From: Tretioscincus oriximinensis
Lineage: Eukaryota > Chordata > Lepidosauria > Squamata > Gymnophthalmidae
Reading direction: 5' to 3'
Length of the DNA stretch: 64,000 bases
Assembly (NCBI GenBank): GCA_022410635.1
Contig: JAJVDF010000207.1
Coordinates: forward strand, 914,482 to 978,481
The translations under genes and the position numbers were made by a program. Below the pieces are notes generated by a model. That model was given only the letters and a program-made list of their open reading frames with translations, did no database searches and had not been told where the DNA came from. Positions 13,035 to 24,690 of this stretch are shown one piece after another. Each line of letters begins with the position of its first letter. Positions within the stretch are counted from its first letter, which is position 1.

Positions 13035-13425
13035 TTAAAGACTGCTACAATGCTATAATCCACAATATAGCAATCACGTGTCCATGCACACCAAACATGT
13101 ATATTCCATGACCAATGCCCCAATTCTGTAACATTGATCTTGACCCAGCGCAGTCCGTGATTTTTATTTTTACTCGCAACAGCTGATAGAAACAACTGCT
13201 GTGTCCTCGATTGTTTTATCATCTCGTGTGTAATTTGTGCACATGCATATGGTTGCGAGAATACAGGGGTTCTCCGGAATGATGCCAGAATATCTGAGCA
13301 ATAGTTTATTCCAGGGGGAAAAAAGCATTTATTGTGGGTCAACTACTGAAAAACATGCAACACATGTGCCCGAGACATTCTGATTGTGCTACGAATGAGG
13401 TAGAAAAACATTGTGTGCACACAGT
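13035..13425 (+). repeat. Duplicated DNA-transposon-like element, copy 2
   Basis: Direct-orientation partner of 10830-11230, about three quarters identical by eye. A shorter, inverted relative covers about 42650-42815. Confidence 0.65.
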
Positions 13426-14099
13426 CTTATGGTCCTAATTCTTAGCCATGTAGGCAACACCACATAGCGAATTTATTACATGATACCATTTCGTGACATG
13501 ACATTTTACCAACATCAGGACATACACTTAGAGACACTTACAGGCAGTCATATAAGGAAGCATATTAGGAAGGAAAGGATACAGAATATGTAGATGTTCA
13601 GTGCTGCTTACTATTATATAGGCATTTTAGCTTTGTCTACATATTAAGCATGAATGTAGCTGTGGAAGTTATCGGATCACGTAACATTCACCAAACATGA
13701 CCTTTATTCATGCTGTGTTAGGCAAGGGGAATCAAATTATGAGCCCTGAATGTCGTATATTAGAAACTGATTATTGATGCTATAGTTAACCAAATAGAAA
13801 ATCTGGATGGTTATTAAGAACAGGCTGTGTGTGCTTTGAATGTATTAGAGGAGGGAGGATGTGTAATAGCCTTAGGCAGCTGCATTTGTTTGAGTTCGCT
13901 TATGAATCACATTATATCTTATCTAAGGGGGATCTACCTGTGCCATCAATTCACTAAGAACATCTCATCTGGAACAGACTACTGGAAGTCCATATGCTGG
14001 AGAAGGTAATTGACAAAAAAAAATGGTGACAGAACCTTGATTCTCTGGGCATCCTCTAGAGGTAGACTGTGCCAGCTGTATTATGTATAAAATTTCCTT
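13426..14099. other. Stretch without recognised gene
   Basis: AT-rich sequence; nothing recognised. Confidence 0.4.
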
Positions 14100-14465
14100 A
14101 TCAGGGGTTTTCTCCCCGGCACGAGGAGGTTGCCAGCGGCAGCGTTGAAGGATGGACGGTCTAGGAGTCGCATCCTCGTCTCGCTAATACGGAAGTGTGG
14201 CAGGGCGAGGGGGCGACTTCCGGCGCTTGTGGGAGAGGCGCTGCCGGCATATATAAGGCNGGGACGGCATTTCCATTTCCTCTTTCGCCCAGAAGCGCCC
14301 TCCCCCTTTTTCCTTCTCTTTTTCCTGTCGTCATGGGGAGAGGGAAGGGCTGGAGTTTATGCATCTTGACTTGCCATGGGTAGTCTGAGCCTGGTGATAA
14401 GCATCCCCACTACTGTCATATAGTTAGGAGGCCCTAATAAAGGGTTCTAGAATTACGTGCTACCC
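14100..14465 (+). promoter_or_regulatory. GC-rich TATA/AATAAA block, possible solo LTR
   Basis: GC- and CpG-rich against AT-rich flanks. It has ETS-like ACGGAAGTG and CTTCCGG, TATATAAGG at 14249, and AATAAA at about 14436, some 185 nt downstream. A promoter followed at short range by a poly(A) signal is what U3-R-U5 of an LTR looks like, but I found no clean TG...CA ends or target duplication. It could instead be a gene promoter. Confidence 0.35.
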
Positions 14466-14785
14466 TGGGGATGGGTAGGTTGAATGCAGTTCTGGAGTCA
14501 CTGAGGGGGCTGCACACAGGAAAGATCCTTGAGAGCCCTTCCAAACCTCACTGATCCTCTTGGTGAGGCCTACAGCTTGGGTGGATGTCCCAGGCAAGGC
14601 GGACAGGCATTGCTGACCCAACTGGCGAGCAGGCAGCAGCCATGGCCTCGCACCACCTGGCGTGGGGTACTGGGTCCGCTGCAAGGCCCAGGCTGGGCAG
14701 ACTCTGGGGGCTGCCACATCACATGGCAGGCAAACTTAGGGGGGCACATCACAGGGGCGTGACCTGCCTTAACTGTGTCAGGCAA
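14466..14785. other. GC-rich stretch, no gene recognised
   Basis: Open frames on both strands are compositional; no domain or splice support. It may belong to the same element as 14100-14465. Confidence 0.35.
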
Positions 14786-14787
14786 CT

Positions 14788-14880
14788 TTATTATTATTAT
14801 TGTTATTATTGTTATTAGTATTAGTATTATTACTCTCCTCCTTCTCCTTCCCTTCTCCTCCTCCTCCTCCTCCTCCTTGA
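14788..14880. repeat. (TTA)n then (CTC)n microsatellite
   Basis: TTATTATTATTG triplets pass into CTCCTCCTC triplets; frames across it are artefacts. Confidence 0.9.
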
Positions 14881-14884
14881 TGAC

Positions 14885-15360
14885 CAAGAGGACCCTGGGC
14901 CTTTCAGGGTCATCAGGTTCAACCTCTCAATGCAGTATTCATGAAACCATTCCAGCCAGGTGACTGCCCAGCCCTGGTGTGAAGACATCCACTGAAGAAA
15001 AGTTACCACTTGCTGTAGCTACTTATTCCAATGGCTGGTTGCCCATACTGGATGAAATACTTTTCGCATATCTAATCAGGATGTACTCTCTTGCATTTTC
15101 ATCCCATTTATTCCAGTCCTTCCTTCTTGATCAAGTGAGAATTGGCTACTTCCTCTACATTATGACAACCCTTCAGATACTTGAAGACAGCTATTAGGTC
15201 TCCCCTTCTGGAAGCTAAACATTCTAATAGTTTGCAGGTTACTTTTCATCTCAGTAGTTCTCTTTAAACTTGTTCAAGTTTGTCAGTGTCTTTTTAAACT
15301 GGGTGGCAAAAATTGGACATAATGTTCCAGATGATGACCAAGATACAGTAATGCTTAGAA
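14885..15360 (-). mobile_element. CR1-type LINE 3' fragment
   Basis: CAGGGTCATCAGGTTCAACC, then ATTAGGTCTCCCCTTCTGGA and AAACTTGTTCAAGTTTGTC: the conserved reverse-orientation CR1 3' region, without the terminal octamers. Confidence 0.7.
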
Positions 15361-16882
15361 GCTTGATTAACAAAATATAGATGGCAGCTTTGGAAGTTGG
15401 ACACTTTTGAACATTGTATATTGTAAATTAATCTGAGAGTCTTTTAGATTAGGGAGGCATGCAAATAAAGCCCTCCTCTACATGATGAGTTAAAACCCAC
15501 AATCTAAAAATGAGTACATCCCACTAAGGATTTTTACCAAGATCATACNTACCATACCTTCCAATCATCCATGTTTAAAATCATTTCCCCCTTCTTCCCT
15601 CTTCCCCTTTAGACATTACCTCCTTTTAAACAGTGCTTGGGATTACATTTGGAATATCAATCTTAATATTAGTTTCATCGCTTCACTCCCACAACTTGCC
15701 CCTACATGACCTTTAACCTGCAACCATTTCTGTTTACACACCTTTATTGACCTCTCATTTTCCATATTACTGACGGTTCGAAAATTCAATTGCAATCACA
15801 TTGATTATATATTCTTTCCTGCATCCTCCCAGTACAGTCTGAGCTCATGTAACTAATTTGTCTATAGCAACTCTTACTTTTTACAGGCATAATGTTATCT
15901 AAATCGCCATGTCCTGTTATCAGCTAAGATCATCTTGGTAAACTCAAGAGCCAGATTTTCAGTTTCTTTCAAATGGGTCATTTCCACACCGAACTACATT
16001 GCACAACATAATTTTTTTNAAAAAAAACAGGAATTGCTATTGCAGTTGCACATTAGAGCAAGGTCTGAAGTTTTATATGCTTTAGTTCAGCCTCATCGAA
16101 CCCTGGCTAATTTCTTTCTTAATTTTAACTTGCTCAGTGAACAATATTAAAGCAAGTGGAAGGCTGGAAAGCTTAACAAATGCGGGATGATATGTGGTCG
16201 GTTTTCCAAGGAAGCAGCAGTTTGAATGAAAAATAAAATCTCTGAAAATGTTAATGGACTTTTATAGAATCATAAAGTTAAATGTGGAATTTGATAGCTG
16301 GGTGTATGACTGCAAACTTCATGTTCAGTTGTTAAGTCAAGAAGCATACCTTCCTTGGGAAAAAGTAAACACTTAAGAGAGAAAAGTGAACACAAGCATG
16401 AACCAATAAGAAATATCTGATAGAAGAACTGGTTTGACAGATACCTCTAATTTGTTCAATCGCCTTTATGCCTGCTCCCATATAAATGTAGGCATGCCCA
16501 TATCATTATCATAATTGTACTGCAACTTCAAGTACTAATTTTATCAATCATTAAAGGACCAAAACTGACTTATTTTTGTATTTTTAATGCTAAGAAGGGG
16601 TAAATTATTCGTTGGATAATCTTCGGTAGCCACAAAAGCAAGTACTTTTATCTTATTTTGTTGCAGTGTAGGTCTCCAGTCTCTGTCTCAGAAAGTATGG
16701 TTTAGCATTAGGCCTAGTCAGTTCTGAACAATGAGCTTAGTCCTTTTTTTGTTTTCCTGGAATGAAGATTTAAAAGTAAATATGTGACTATGGTTTTAGC
16801 ATGCTTACAGAAGCATAGGGTTGCAATGTGTGCCACCATTTGGTAAAAAGGCTGTTATAAATGAATATTATTGCTGATGTTG
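15361..16882. other. Stretch without recognised gene
   Basis: AT-rich; no gene or repeat boundary identified. Confidence 0.4.
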
Positions 16883-16890
16883 TTGTTAAA

Positions 16891-17259
16891 CAGAGGTTGG
16901 GAAACCTACGGCCTGGGGGGTTATGTGGGCTGTGAAACCATTTGATCCGGCCCACAGCATGTCCCCCAGGGAACCGTTATTCTCCCCTGGCTAAATAATG
17001 GTTCCTCACTTTGTTAATACATGAAATTCAAAAAAGAGGAAAGAGGGAGGTCCAGGAAGGTTGGAAATGGCGAAAGGATGGGGAGAACATTGAAAAGTCT
17101 GTGATTTTGTGGGTCTAGGTGGGGTAGAGGGCATGGACAGAGGTAGAGGGTGTGGCCTGGACNTGGTGGAGGCATGGCTTAAGGAGGAGGTTTGGCCCTC
17201 GAATGATNTTATTAATATTCAAATGGCCCCTGGCAGAAAAAAAGGTTCCCGCACACATG
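16891..17259. mobile_element. hAT-type non-autonomous DNA transposon
   Basis: Left end CAGAGGTTGGGAAACC and right end GGTTCCCGCACACATG are approximate inverted repeats. The flanks TTGTTAAA (16883-16890) and TTGTAAAA (17260-17267) match 7 of 8, a hAT-length target duplication. Interior phrases (ACGGCCTGGGGGG, TTTGGCCCTCGAATGAT) are typical of hAT MITEs. Confidence 0.75.
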
Positions 17260-18029
17260 TTGTAAAAGGACTACTGAGATAGTGCACAAGCTCTGTAACT
17301 GTGAATTTAAAATTCCCTTGCATTTAAAATAGAATCAGCTGTGCCTNCTTTCCTAAAGAAGAGCTATCAGCAATATGGGTAGCTTGAAGCAAGCAGATTC
17401 CAAGAGAACTTTCTCTTCCAGAAGCATATCTATTGACTCTTGCATGATAAAGCCCATTATGTATTCTCCTTGATAGGAAGAAATGAAAAAGAAAGAAATC
17501 ACTTTCATACATTTACGAATCAGGGCTATTTCTAGTCTCCATATGAGTTTGAATTCGCAGGGAGAAAGAGTTTTGTATTCTTGTGGGCTGACAAACATTA
17601 GCCTATTAATCAGCCTTAAGATTATAGGAAGAGTAGAGGGGGAAAATCAATTTTGATCAAAGTGAGGTATTCAAATTACTGATGTGCCAATTTTATTTTT
17701 CCGCTTAATGTAGTACCTGAAGATATCAAGGGAGCTGAACCTTTTAATCTCTTGGGTTTCCTGAAGTAAGAATAAGAGAGATTTAAAAAATAACTAAATA
17801 TCTTTGTGCAAAGAACTTCAGTGGCAGAAAACATGATGTTAAAAGCTAAATAGCATTTCCCCCCCTTCTCTCTCATCTTCAAATGAGTCAGGAAAATATT
17901 CATCTTCTGGTGGCAGTCCAAATTCCTGCTTCTTTCCCCACGACCTTGTAATCTTACCCACATCACCATACTCCCAACAGATTGGTAGAATTCAAAATGG
18001 TCTCCAAAATTCTGCTTCACCCAGAATTT

Positions 18030-18215
18030 CTTGAACTAGGGTTACCACAAAAAACGCAAGACAGGAGTTTTTCTACTTAATAGGGATGGATAAGAATAAT
18101 GTTCACCAGATGCTGCAGGCATTATAAGCTGCACCTAGTGAAAAGTCCCCTTTTCCACACCAAATTAAAGCTGCAAAACACCTGTCTTTTTGTGTGTGGT
18201 AACTCTCTCTTGGAA
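18030..18215. mobile_element. GGTTACCACA-ended MITE, copy 1
   Basis: Inverted ends AGGGTTACCACA and TGTGGTAACTCT with CAAGACAGGAG / CACCTGTCTTT inside. The core GCATTATAAGCTGCACCTA is shared with 19138, 26868, 33040, 52935 and 56850. Confidence 0.65.
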
Positions 18216-19137
18216 AATCTTCTCTAGAAAGCACCAAATTCATGCTGAAGGTAAGCAAAACTCGGAAACAACATAAATATCATTTCTTACCATGCCCTCT
18301 TCTACACTGGCGTTAACTCTTTGATGAGCCCCAGCATGCTTACCTTCATTCTTTCAAAAACAAACCATTAGAAAACCTTTAAAACATGTGGAACAGACGA
18401 GCAGAGTAACCAGGATGTAATCCTGAGCATGCTCAGTCTGGGGTTAGGAAAGGAAGTGTATGAGATTCTCATACTTATGTCTTCTTGCAAGATCCTGCCT
18501 TCTCCCATTAATCTGGTATATGGAGACTTGAGAAGGGGAATATGGGCCGTTTCACAAAGATGTCGGAAAAAAGGAATCAGGGAATTGCAGTTCCTCGTGT
18601 CTTTATTGCTGCTACATTNTGAAGCATGGGAAAAACTCCACTTATGTGTTTGGCAGAAGAATTATGATGTTGAAACATCTAAGTAAGTATTAGGTAGAAA
18701 GACATCATGTGGAGGGNAGAAATGTCACCTTTCTGGGATCTCTAGGAACAAACCATCTAAATTTATCCACCGCTGAGATGCAACAAGAAGCTGAATTTCC
18801 ATATGAGCTTGGCCAGATTTCAGAAGACAGTGTAAAACAGAAGAACCATGTCATGCTATGGTCAGAAAAAAATAGTCTTGAAGCAGGATGGACAGTTTGA
18901 CATACACACACACCATGTTTCCATTTTCTATTAGAAACACTGCAGAGATTAGGGGAAATAATAGCTGAAATTCTAGCCATAAGATGAGCCCTGATAGTCC
19001 AGCATCTTGCCATGGATTTTTCCTAGGTTAGTTCAGTTCTTCTTGACTGAAGATGGATTAAAAAATACATTTTGGAACAGTACCATACAGTACCCAACAT
19101 GGGCACATCTGTCAATTCCTTGTAGATGGATTTTAGA

Positions 19138-19290
19138 AAAGGTTTACCAGAAAAAAGCAAGACAGGAGTTCCATATCTTTAATGNGTGTGTCAAAATGTA
19201 AATTTCAGCAGGAGCTGCCAGCATTATAGGCTGCACCTAAAAATGCAGAATATACTTCGGAGCATTGTGCCTGTCTCCCCAGGCAGTATC
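19138..19290. mobile_element. GGTTACCACA-ended MITE, diverged copy 2
   Basis: AAGGTTTACCAG, GCAAGACAGGAGTT, GCATTATAGGCTGCACCTA and GTGCCTGTCTCC follow the order of copy 1. Confidence 0.55.
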
Positions 19291-20461
19291 CAGGCTTTCA
19301 TTTCAGTAGCCATGAATATACCTGTCCTTCATGAATTTGGGTGACTCCCCACAACATGTTCAGCTTTGCTATTTCTTTCAATCCATAAAAATACATTCAC
19401 ACTTCCACCTCCCTTGTCTCCCAGTTTCCATGCTGTTTTATTTCATTGCCTTGCAATCTTGTCACAAGACAAGTCCCATAAGTCATTGCTGCACCTGCCT
19501 TATTACAATTCCCAGCATCCTCTGGGAGCTTTTTACATATAGCCTCAAAGTCTGTCAAGATTTATCTTGTCCACACTATTAAATGCCCTATGAAGGATGT
19601 TTTTCGGATTTTAGGAACATCTGTTGCAGAATCAAACAGTGGTGGCTGGAAAATCCAAGACCACTAGCAAATGGACCACTGACCTTATGGGACAAATTCA
19701 GTCTGATGTCTTTTTTTTGGGGGGGGGAGGGTTTGAAAAAAGTTTTTAGTGAAAAATAATTCATTACATTGTAAATTTGCCTTGCATTTACAATAAAGTG
19801 TCCTTTAAATATAACTTTTTAAGTCACTAAATAAGCAAAGTATTCTTAGCATTATTGATTTCTTAAAACCCCTCCCCCTTCAAACTATATTTTTATCTGT
19901 TGATTCTGATTTTTTAAAATAGTGGCTGGGGGAGTTTTAAAGGAAAGGCTCTTATCAATGTCTTGTCACCCCCCTACTGACCTGACATTCCCAACTGACA
20001 AGTTACTGCCAATTCTAACTGCTCCCTCTGTAGCCTCTTCGCTCCAATAAAGGGATGCATTCTTCACGGAAGACAGTCCTAGAGGGTGTCTTCTGTCACA
20101 GCATGATTTGCTGGCTCTGATTGACCCCTGAAACATGGTCGGCAATCATGAGCAGCTGTTGAATTGCTCCTGTCCGTTTCAATGGTGGAAACTCAAATTT
20201 TGGTTTGACAGCTGTGGATCACAATTGTTCCTGATGCAACAACTGACAGACGTAACCATGTCATAGTCCTTCACCTCAGCAACTGCTTCAGACATGTCAA
20301 CAATCTCACCAGGCAAACTGTAGAAACTGGGACAAGGCCCGTGTGGTACAATAATGAAACCATTTGAGCACTCCAAGGCTGCATTCCCATTAGAACTTAA
20401 AATCCATTTTCTATTCCNGTTTAATCGTTCCATAATGAAAGCGAAGTGAGGGCTTAAATTT
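19291..20461. other. Stretch without recognised gene
   Basis: One TTACAATTCCCAGCATCC motif at about 19503; otherwise nothing recognised. Confidence 0.4.
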
Positions 20462-20718
20462 ACGGCAGTTTGGTGTAGTGGTTAGAGTGTGGGACTCTTA
20501 TCTGGTAGTCTCCCGGTTCGATTCCACACTCCCCCATGAAGCCGGCTGGGTGACCTTGGGCCAGTCACAGTTCTTTAGCACTCTCTCAGCCCCACCTACT
20601 CCACAGGGTGTCTGTTGTTGAGAAAGCAACAAAAGCTATGTGCGTTGCCCTATGGTAGGCCGCCCTGAGACCTTCGGGTATAGGGTGGGATATAAATACA
20701 AATAAATAAATAAATTCC
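20462..20718 (+). mobile_element. tRNA-derived SINE, near full length
   Basis: Head has box-A-like GTGTAGTGGTTAGAGTG and box B GGTTCGATTCC. The body is GGGTGACCTTGGGCCAGTC and AGCAACAAAAGCTATGTG. The tail CCTGAGACCTTCGGGTAT then AAATAAATAAAT is shared with the L2-like LINE, as expected if that LINE mobilises the SINE. Confidence 0.85.
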
Positions 20719-21251
20719 ACTTTTGCGTCCGGATTGCCATGAACTGAAAGTGCTCAATGACTCTCTTTTAACGTGCTGCAGTAGGTGGAAGAACCTGCTT
20801 TTCCAGAGCAGGAAGCTGCTGAGCCTGGAGGGAATGCCAAACAAAAGAGCTGCAGCTCCCGCTCTCTCGCCCGTTTTCAGTGTGCAAGTGGCTCGAATTA
20901 CAAAAAGGAGCAGTGACAATGCAATTTCACCAGGAACTGCAAAGCAGAAGTGTGTGGTGTGCATTTAGAGCGACGCTGCAGCACTTCCGAGTCTGTTTTT
21001 ATGGTAACACAGTCGGAACGATGGGCTTTGCCTTCCCAGTCCTGCGCGCGTTAAGAGACAACGCGTTTGCAGCTCAAATCATNTGATTTGCATCTGATAC
21101 GCAATCTGCCAACTGAAAGTTGTTTTAACCATGCATTAGTGGCAGGACAGGGGAGGGGAAATGCATTAGTGGCAGGGCAGGGGGGGAAAGATTGTCAGGA
21201 CACTGTGAAAATAAACCATTTTCAGAACTGTTTAAAGACCATGTGAGGATG

Positions 21252-21660
21252 CCAGTTTGGTGTAGTGGTTGAGCGTTGGGATTTATTTATTTATTTATAC
21301 TTATACCCCGCCCCATACACGAAGATCTCAGGGCGGCAAAAACAGTAAAACATCACTACAAAAATTAAAACAGTATAAAACAATATTTAAAAGTAGGGAT
21401 AGAGATGACATTACTTCAGCCAAAGGCCAGGTAAAAGAGGTGTGTTTGGTAGTCTCCCAGTTCAATTCCCCACTTCTCCACGAAGCGAGCTGGGTGACCC
21501 TGGGCCAGTCACAGTTCTTTGAACTCTCTCAGCCTCATCTACTCCACAGAGTGTCTGTTGTGGAGAAAGCAACAAAAGCTATGTGCGCCACCATGTGGTA
21601 GGCCACCCTGAGACCTTTGGGTATAGGGAGGGATATAAATACAAATAAATAAATAAATAA
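21252..21660 (+). mobile_element. tRNA-derived SINE split by a LINE tail
   Basis: SINE head GTTTGGTGTAGTGGTTGAGC (21252-21280) is interrupted by a minus-oriented LINE 3' tail (21280-21443). It resumes at GTAGTCTCCCAGTTCAATTC and runs to CAAATAAATAAATAAAT. Confidence 0.8.
21280..21443 (-). mobile_element. L2-like LINE 3' tail nested in a SINE
   Basis: ATTTATTTATTTATACTTAT, GATCTCAGGGCGGC and CAAAGGCCAGGTAAAAGAGG. About 10 bases of SINE (ACTCTTATCT in the intact copy) are missing at the insertion point. Confidence 0.75.
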
Positions 21661-22259
21661 TAAGTGACAAACCAACAGCCCTCCTATTTCTGTCCTGCAG
21701 TTCACAACAATTCACTGCCTCATCAGTTAGCGGAACTAATCAAGGCTGCATCCAGACAGGGTCAGTAATCTGATTTAAAGTCAAATTTCTGCTGCGTTAA
21801 CCTTATGACAATCATCAGCATTATCAGTTAACCAGGAAAGTCAGCTTTCAAAGCAGGTTATAGGGTTAAATTGCAAAGGCTATGTTGAATGGATAATTTT
21901 TAGTGAGAAACCGCATGATTGTTGATGTTTACATTCCCATAAACGCCCCCTCCCCTCACAAAAGGTGTGTGTGTGAAGCATGATAATACTGTCAGCAGAC
22001 TGACCAATAGCATTTGGGAGAAGGGAGTATGGCACTTCCTATTGGCTATCAGCGAACAAAATGGTTGCCAGGAGAGAATGTCACGTGCAGGCAGCATCTC
22101 GTTTGCCAAGAATTCTCAAGACGACAACATTGGAATAAACTGTAAAGAGTATGAACGCAATGCTTTAAAACTGGAAAACCACAAAATAAGTACAGAAATA
22201 TATGATGTGTTAAGAATGCAAATGAGAATAAAAAAAAATAAGGTATCAATAGGGAAATT

Positions 22260-22480
22260 AAAAATATAAGAAAGGAAAAATTAAATAAATCAAAAGAAAC
22301 AAAAAGAAAAGTGCTACACAGATGGTACAGAACTCAATGCAATTCTCACATCACGTGCCAGCCATTAACAGTGATTATTGGCATGAATGCGGACATAGAG
22401 GAGAATTCAACCATATGATATAAGAATGCGAGAAGGTCCAAGAGATTAGAGAATAGATAGAAAAAGAAACAAATGCCATG
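22260..22480 (+). pseudogene. L1-like ORF2 C-terminal fragment, frameshifted
   Basis: Frames read VLHRWYRT, then after a shift WHECGHRGEFNHMI and ECEKVQEI, matching the cysteine/histidine C-terminal segment of L1-type ORF2 proteins. Downstream to about 23220 comes an A/G-rich 3' end (GGAGGAGGGAGGGAAGGGGA), typical of L1 3' UTRs. Confidence 0.65.
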
Positions 22481-22499
22481 ATAGGTGAAGAGTTTATTA

Positions 22500-22715
22500 T
22501 AACAAATGCCACGGCAATACCATATACAAGTTTCAACCTGGCCTTTGGTTGAAAAATGCTGGGTTGTTGTTGTTTTTTCCCTCCACTTTCAGATACTGAT
22601 TATACTGTTTTAAAATGAAAATTTTGTACTGTTTTTTGTTGTTGCTGCCCCAAGACCTTCGGGTATGGAGCAGGGTATAAATGTAAATAAATAATAAATA
22701 CATAAATAATAATAA
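22500..22715 (+). mobile_element. L2-like LINE 3' tail inserted in L1 remnant
   Basis: CAACCTGGCCTTTGGTTG, then CCAAGACCTTCGGGTATGG and TAAATAAATAATAAAT. Confidence 0.7.
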
Positions 22716-23654
22716 AAGTGATTACTAATATACAAAAAAAGAGATAATAAATAAACTCATTGCTTTCACTCAAATTGTCCCCATCGGAATAGGAAAGTCA
22801 GTACAAAATGGAAGAAATGGAATTGGCACGACTTTATTATTGAATTAATAGCAGTAGAAAAATCTGTGATTTTTTTTTCTGTGATCAAGTAGTTTGGATA
22901 ACTTGGAGAAAATAGGATTAGGTAAGCAGAAATGGATGGTAGTAAAAACATATTTGGCTGTTAAAATGAGGAGTGAAGCCAGAAAACTGAAATTGGATCT
23001 AATCTTCCAGTTGTAATCGTTGAGTCCCCTGTTTGATTTAACTGTAGTTAAGTAATAATTTTATTTAATGTATAAAAATAAAGTGAAATAGACCTTGGAG
23101 GGAGGAGGGAGGGAAGGGGAAGAAAATAAAAATGAGGGGAGATATCATTTTTTTGTTTTGAATGTATTGATATGTAAAAAAATATATGCATTATTGTGAT
23201 GCATTAAATTAAAAAAAGACTAAGCAAAAAAATAAAATCAGAAAACTGATTATCCGGATAATCAGGAAAATTTGGAATAAACAAGTGCTGTCTGGATACA
23301 GCCCAAGTGAGGCCTGTATAGTGTGCATCCAAAATAGTAAACTGTTTTTTTAAAGGAAAGCATGTGGCTTTGAAAATAAGCACTTAGAAAGCAGGTGCAT
23401 AAGAAACCTGGTCTCACTTCCCCAATAGAGTGAGTTCTATTTTAAGTCCTGATAGCTACATGTACAGACAAAGGCAGGCAGCAGCACCACAGTGTTTTCT
23501 TACGTAAACTAGTAAACTTCCTTATCCTCTTTTGGAGGCAACAGATAGTTCTAATCTGATTTCTTCATAAGATTTGTGACTGCTTCTCTTCCATTCTCAA
23601 TCCATTTTGACTGTTAAAATAGGTTAAACGGTGGGAAGGAGGGGATACTGCACA

Positions 23655-24115
23655 CATTAGCTCCCTGAAATGGAAGCTGCAAGTGATGCAAAACATGGCA
23701 GCAAAGCTTATGAACGGCACTGCTTGTTAATTGTATATGATGCCCATCTTAAAGGAACTGCACTATCGTGTCAAATTCAAAATACTGACATTGACTTACA
23801 AGGCCCTAAATGGCATGGGCATAAAATATTTGAAGGAACACCTCCTCCCATAGGTACCTGCTCACACCCTAATATCTTCTGGTGACAGTCCCACCTCCTT
23901 CACTCAACAAGGGGGTGTGAACATGTGGAAGAGTCTTCTCTATGATAGTCCAAATGTTGTCAAATTCTCTAGGCCAAAATTACTCTCACTTTAAAGGATG
24001 TGTTATATCTTTAATTGTTCTGTTTTAATGTGTTTTATGGGCTTTTATTGTGATCCACCCTGAGACCTTGGGTATAGGATAGAATATAAATGCAAGTAAA
24101 CAAATAGATAATAAA
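23655..24115 (+). pseudogene. L2-like LINE: RT C-terminus to 3' tail
   Basis: A frame encodes KFKILTLTYKALNGMGIKYL (near 23775-23835), the conserved LHWLPxxxRxxFKxLxxTYKAL segment of CR1/L2-group RTs. The copy runs to CACCCTGAGACCTTGGGTAT and the TAAATAA tail, linking this tail to the protein family. Frame is broken. Confidence 0.8.
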
Positions 24116-24384
24116 TAATACCTTGGGCATCAAATACCTAATAGAGTCCCCCTTCTATAGAAAGTTCTTCATGAATTAAAATCTACAGTTAGAAGCCTTT
24201 TTGACAAGATAGCCAAACAACATGGAAGCCTTCTAGGCAATCTTGGTTTTGGTATTTAATTGCTTCCCAAATTTGCAACTATTGTCAAATTAAAGCCAAA
24301 ACTGACATGGGTCAGCACATCAGATTCAGATTAGGAAGGCCTCTATCAAATTATTTTTCATTGCCTGCTTGTTCCTTAAATGTA

Positions 24385-24690
24385 AAGAAAAAGAACTGGG
24401 TTTTTATACCCCACTTTTCTCAGCCAAAGGAATTCAAAGCAGCTTACAAGGATATTTTTTGCCTGAAGGCTTACATTCTGTTTTCCCCACCATGCTGTCA
24501 TGGTTCCCATTTATCTAGTTTCAGTCTGTTGCAATTTCTTGCAATTCTTGCTTTCGAATAGCTGGGTTGGCTAGAGCTACAGGCTAGTAGAAGGCGCTCA
24601 CCCCGTCCACGTCCGACACAGGGCCGCGAAACCTGAACTCTCATTTGAAAGACCAGCACTTAGATGACTGAACCATTCATGCTGTAAAGC
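24385..24690 (-). mobile_element. tRNA-headed SINE with (TTC)-type tail
   Basis: AAGAACTGGGTTTTTATACC, GGCTTACATTCTG, GAATAGCTGGGTTGGCTAG and CACGTCCGACACAGGGC align throughout with 95-385. Confidence 0.8.

Larger units (their letters stand above)
21748..23302. mobile_element. Composite DNA-transposon block with nested L1 and LINE tail (tentative)
   Basis: GGCTGCATCCAGACAG at 21748 and CTGTCTGGATACAGCC at the right edge form inverted ends about 1.55 kb apart. Between them lie an L1-like 3' portion and an L2-like tail, so the original element was much shorter. Parts at 21985-22180 resemble 10485-10735. Confidence 0.5.

Noticed and set aside
20462..20560. Possible tRNA gene (good box A and box B)
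   Set aside because: Continues into a SINE body and LINE-type tail, with several copies; it is a SINE head.
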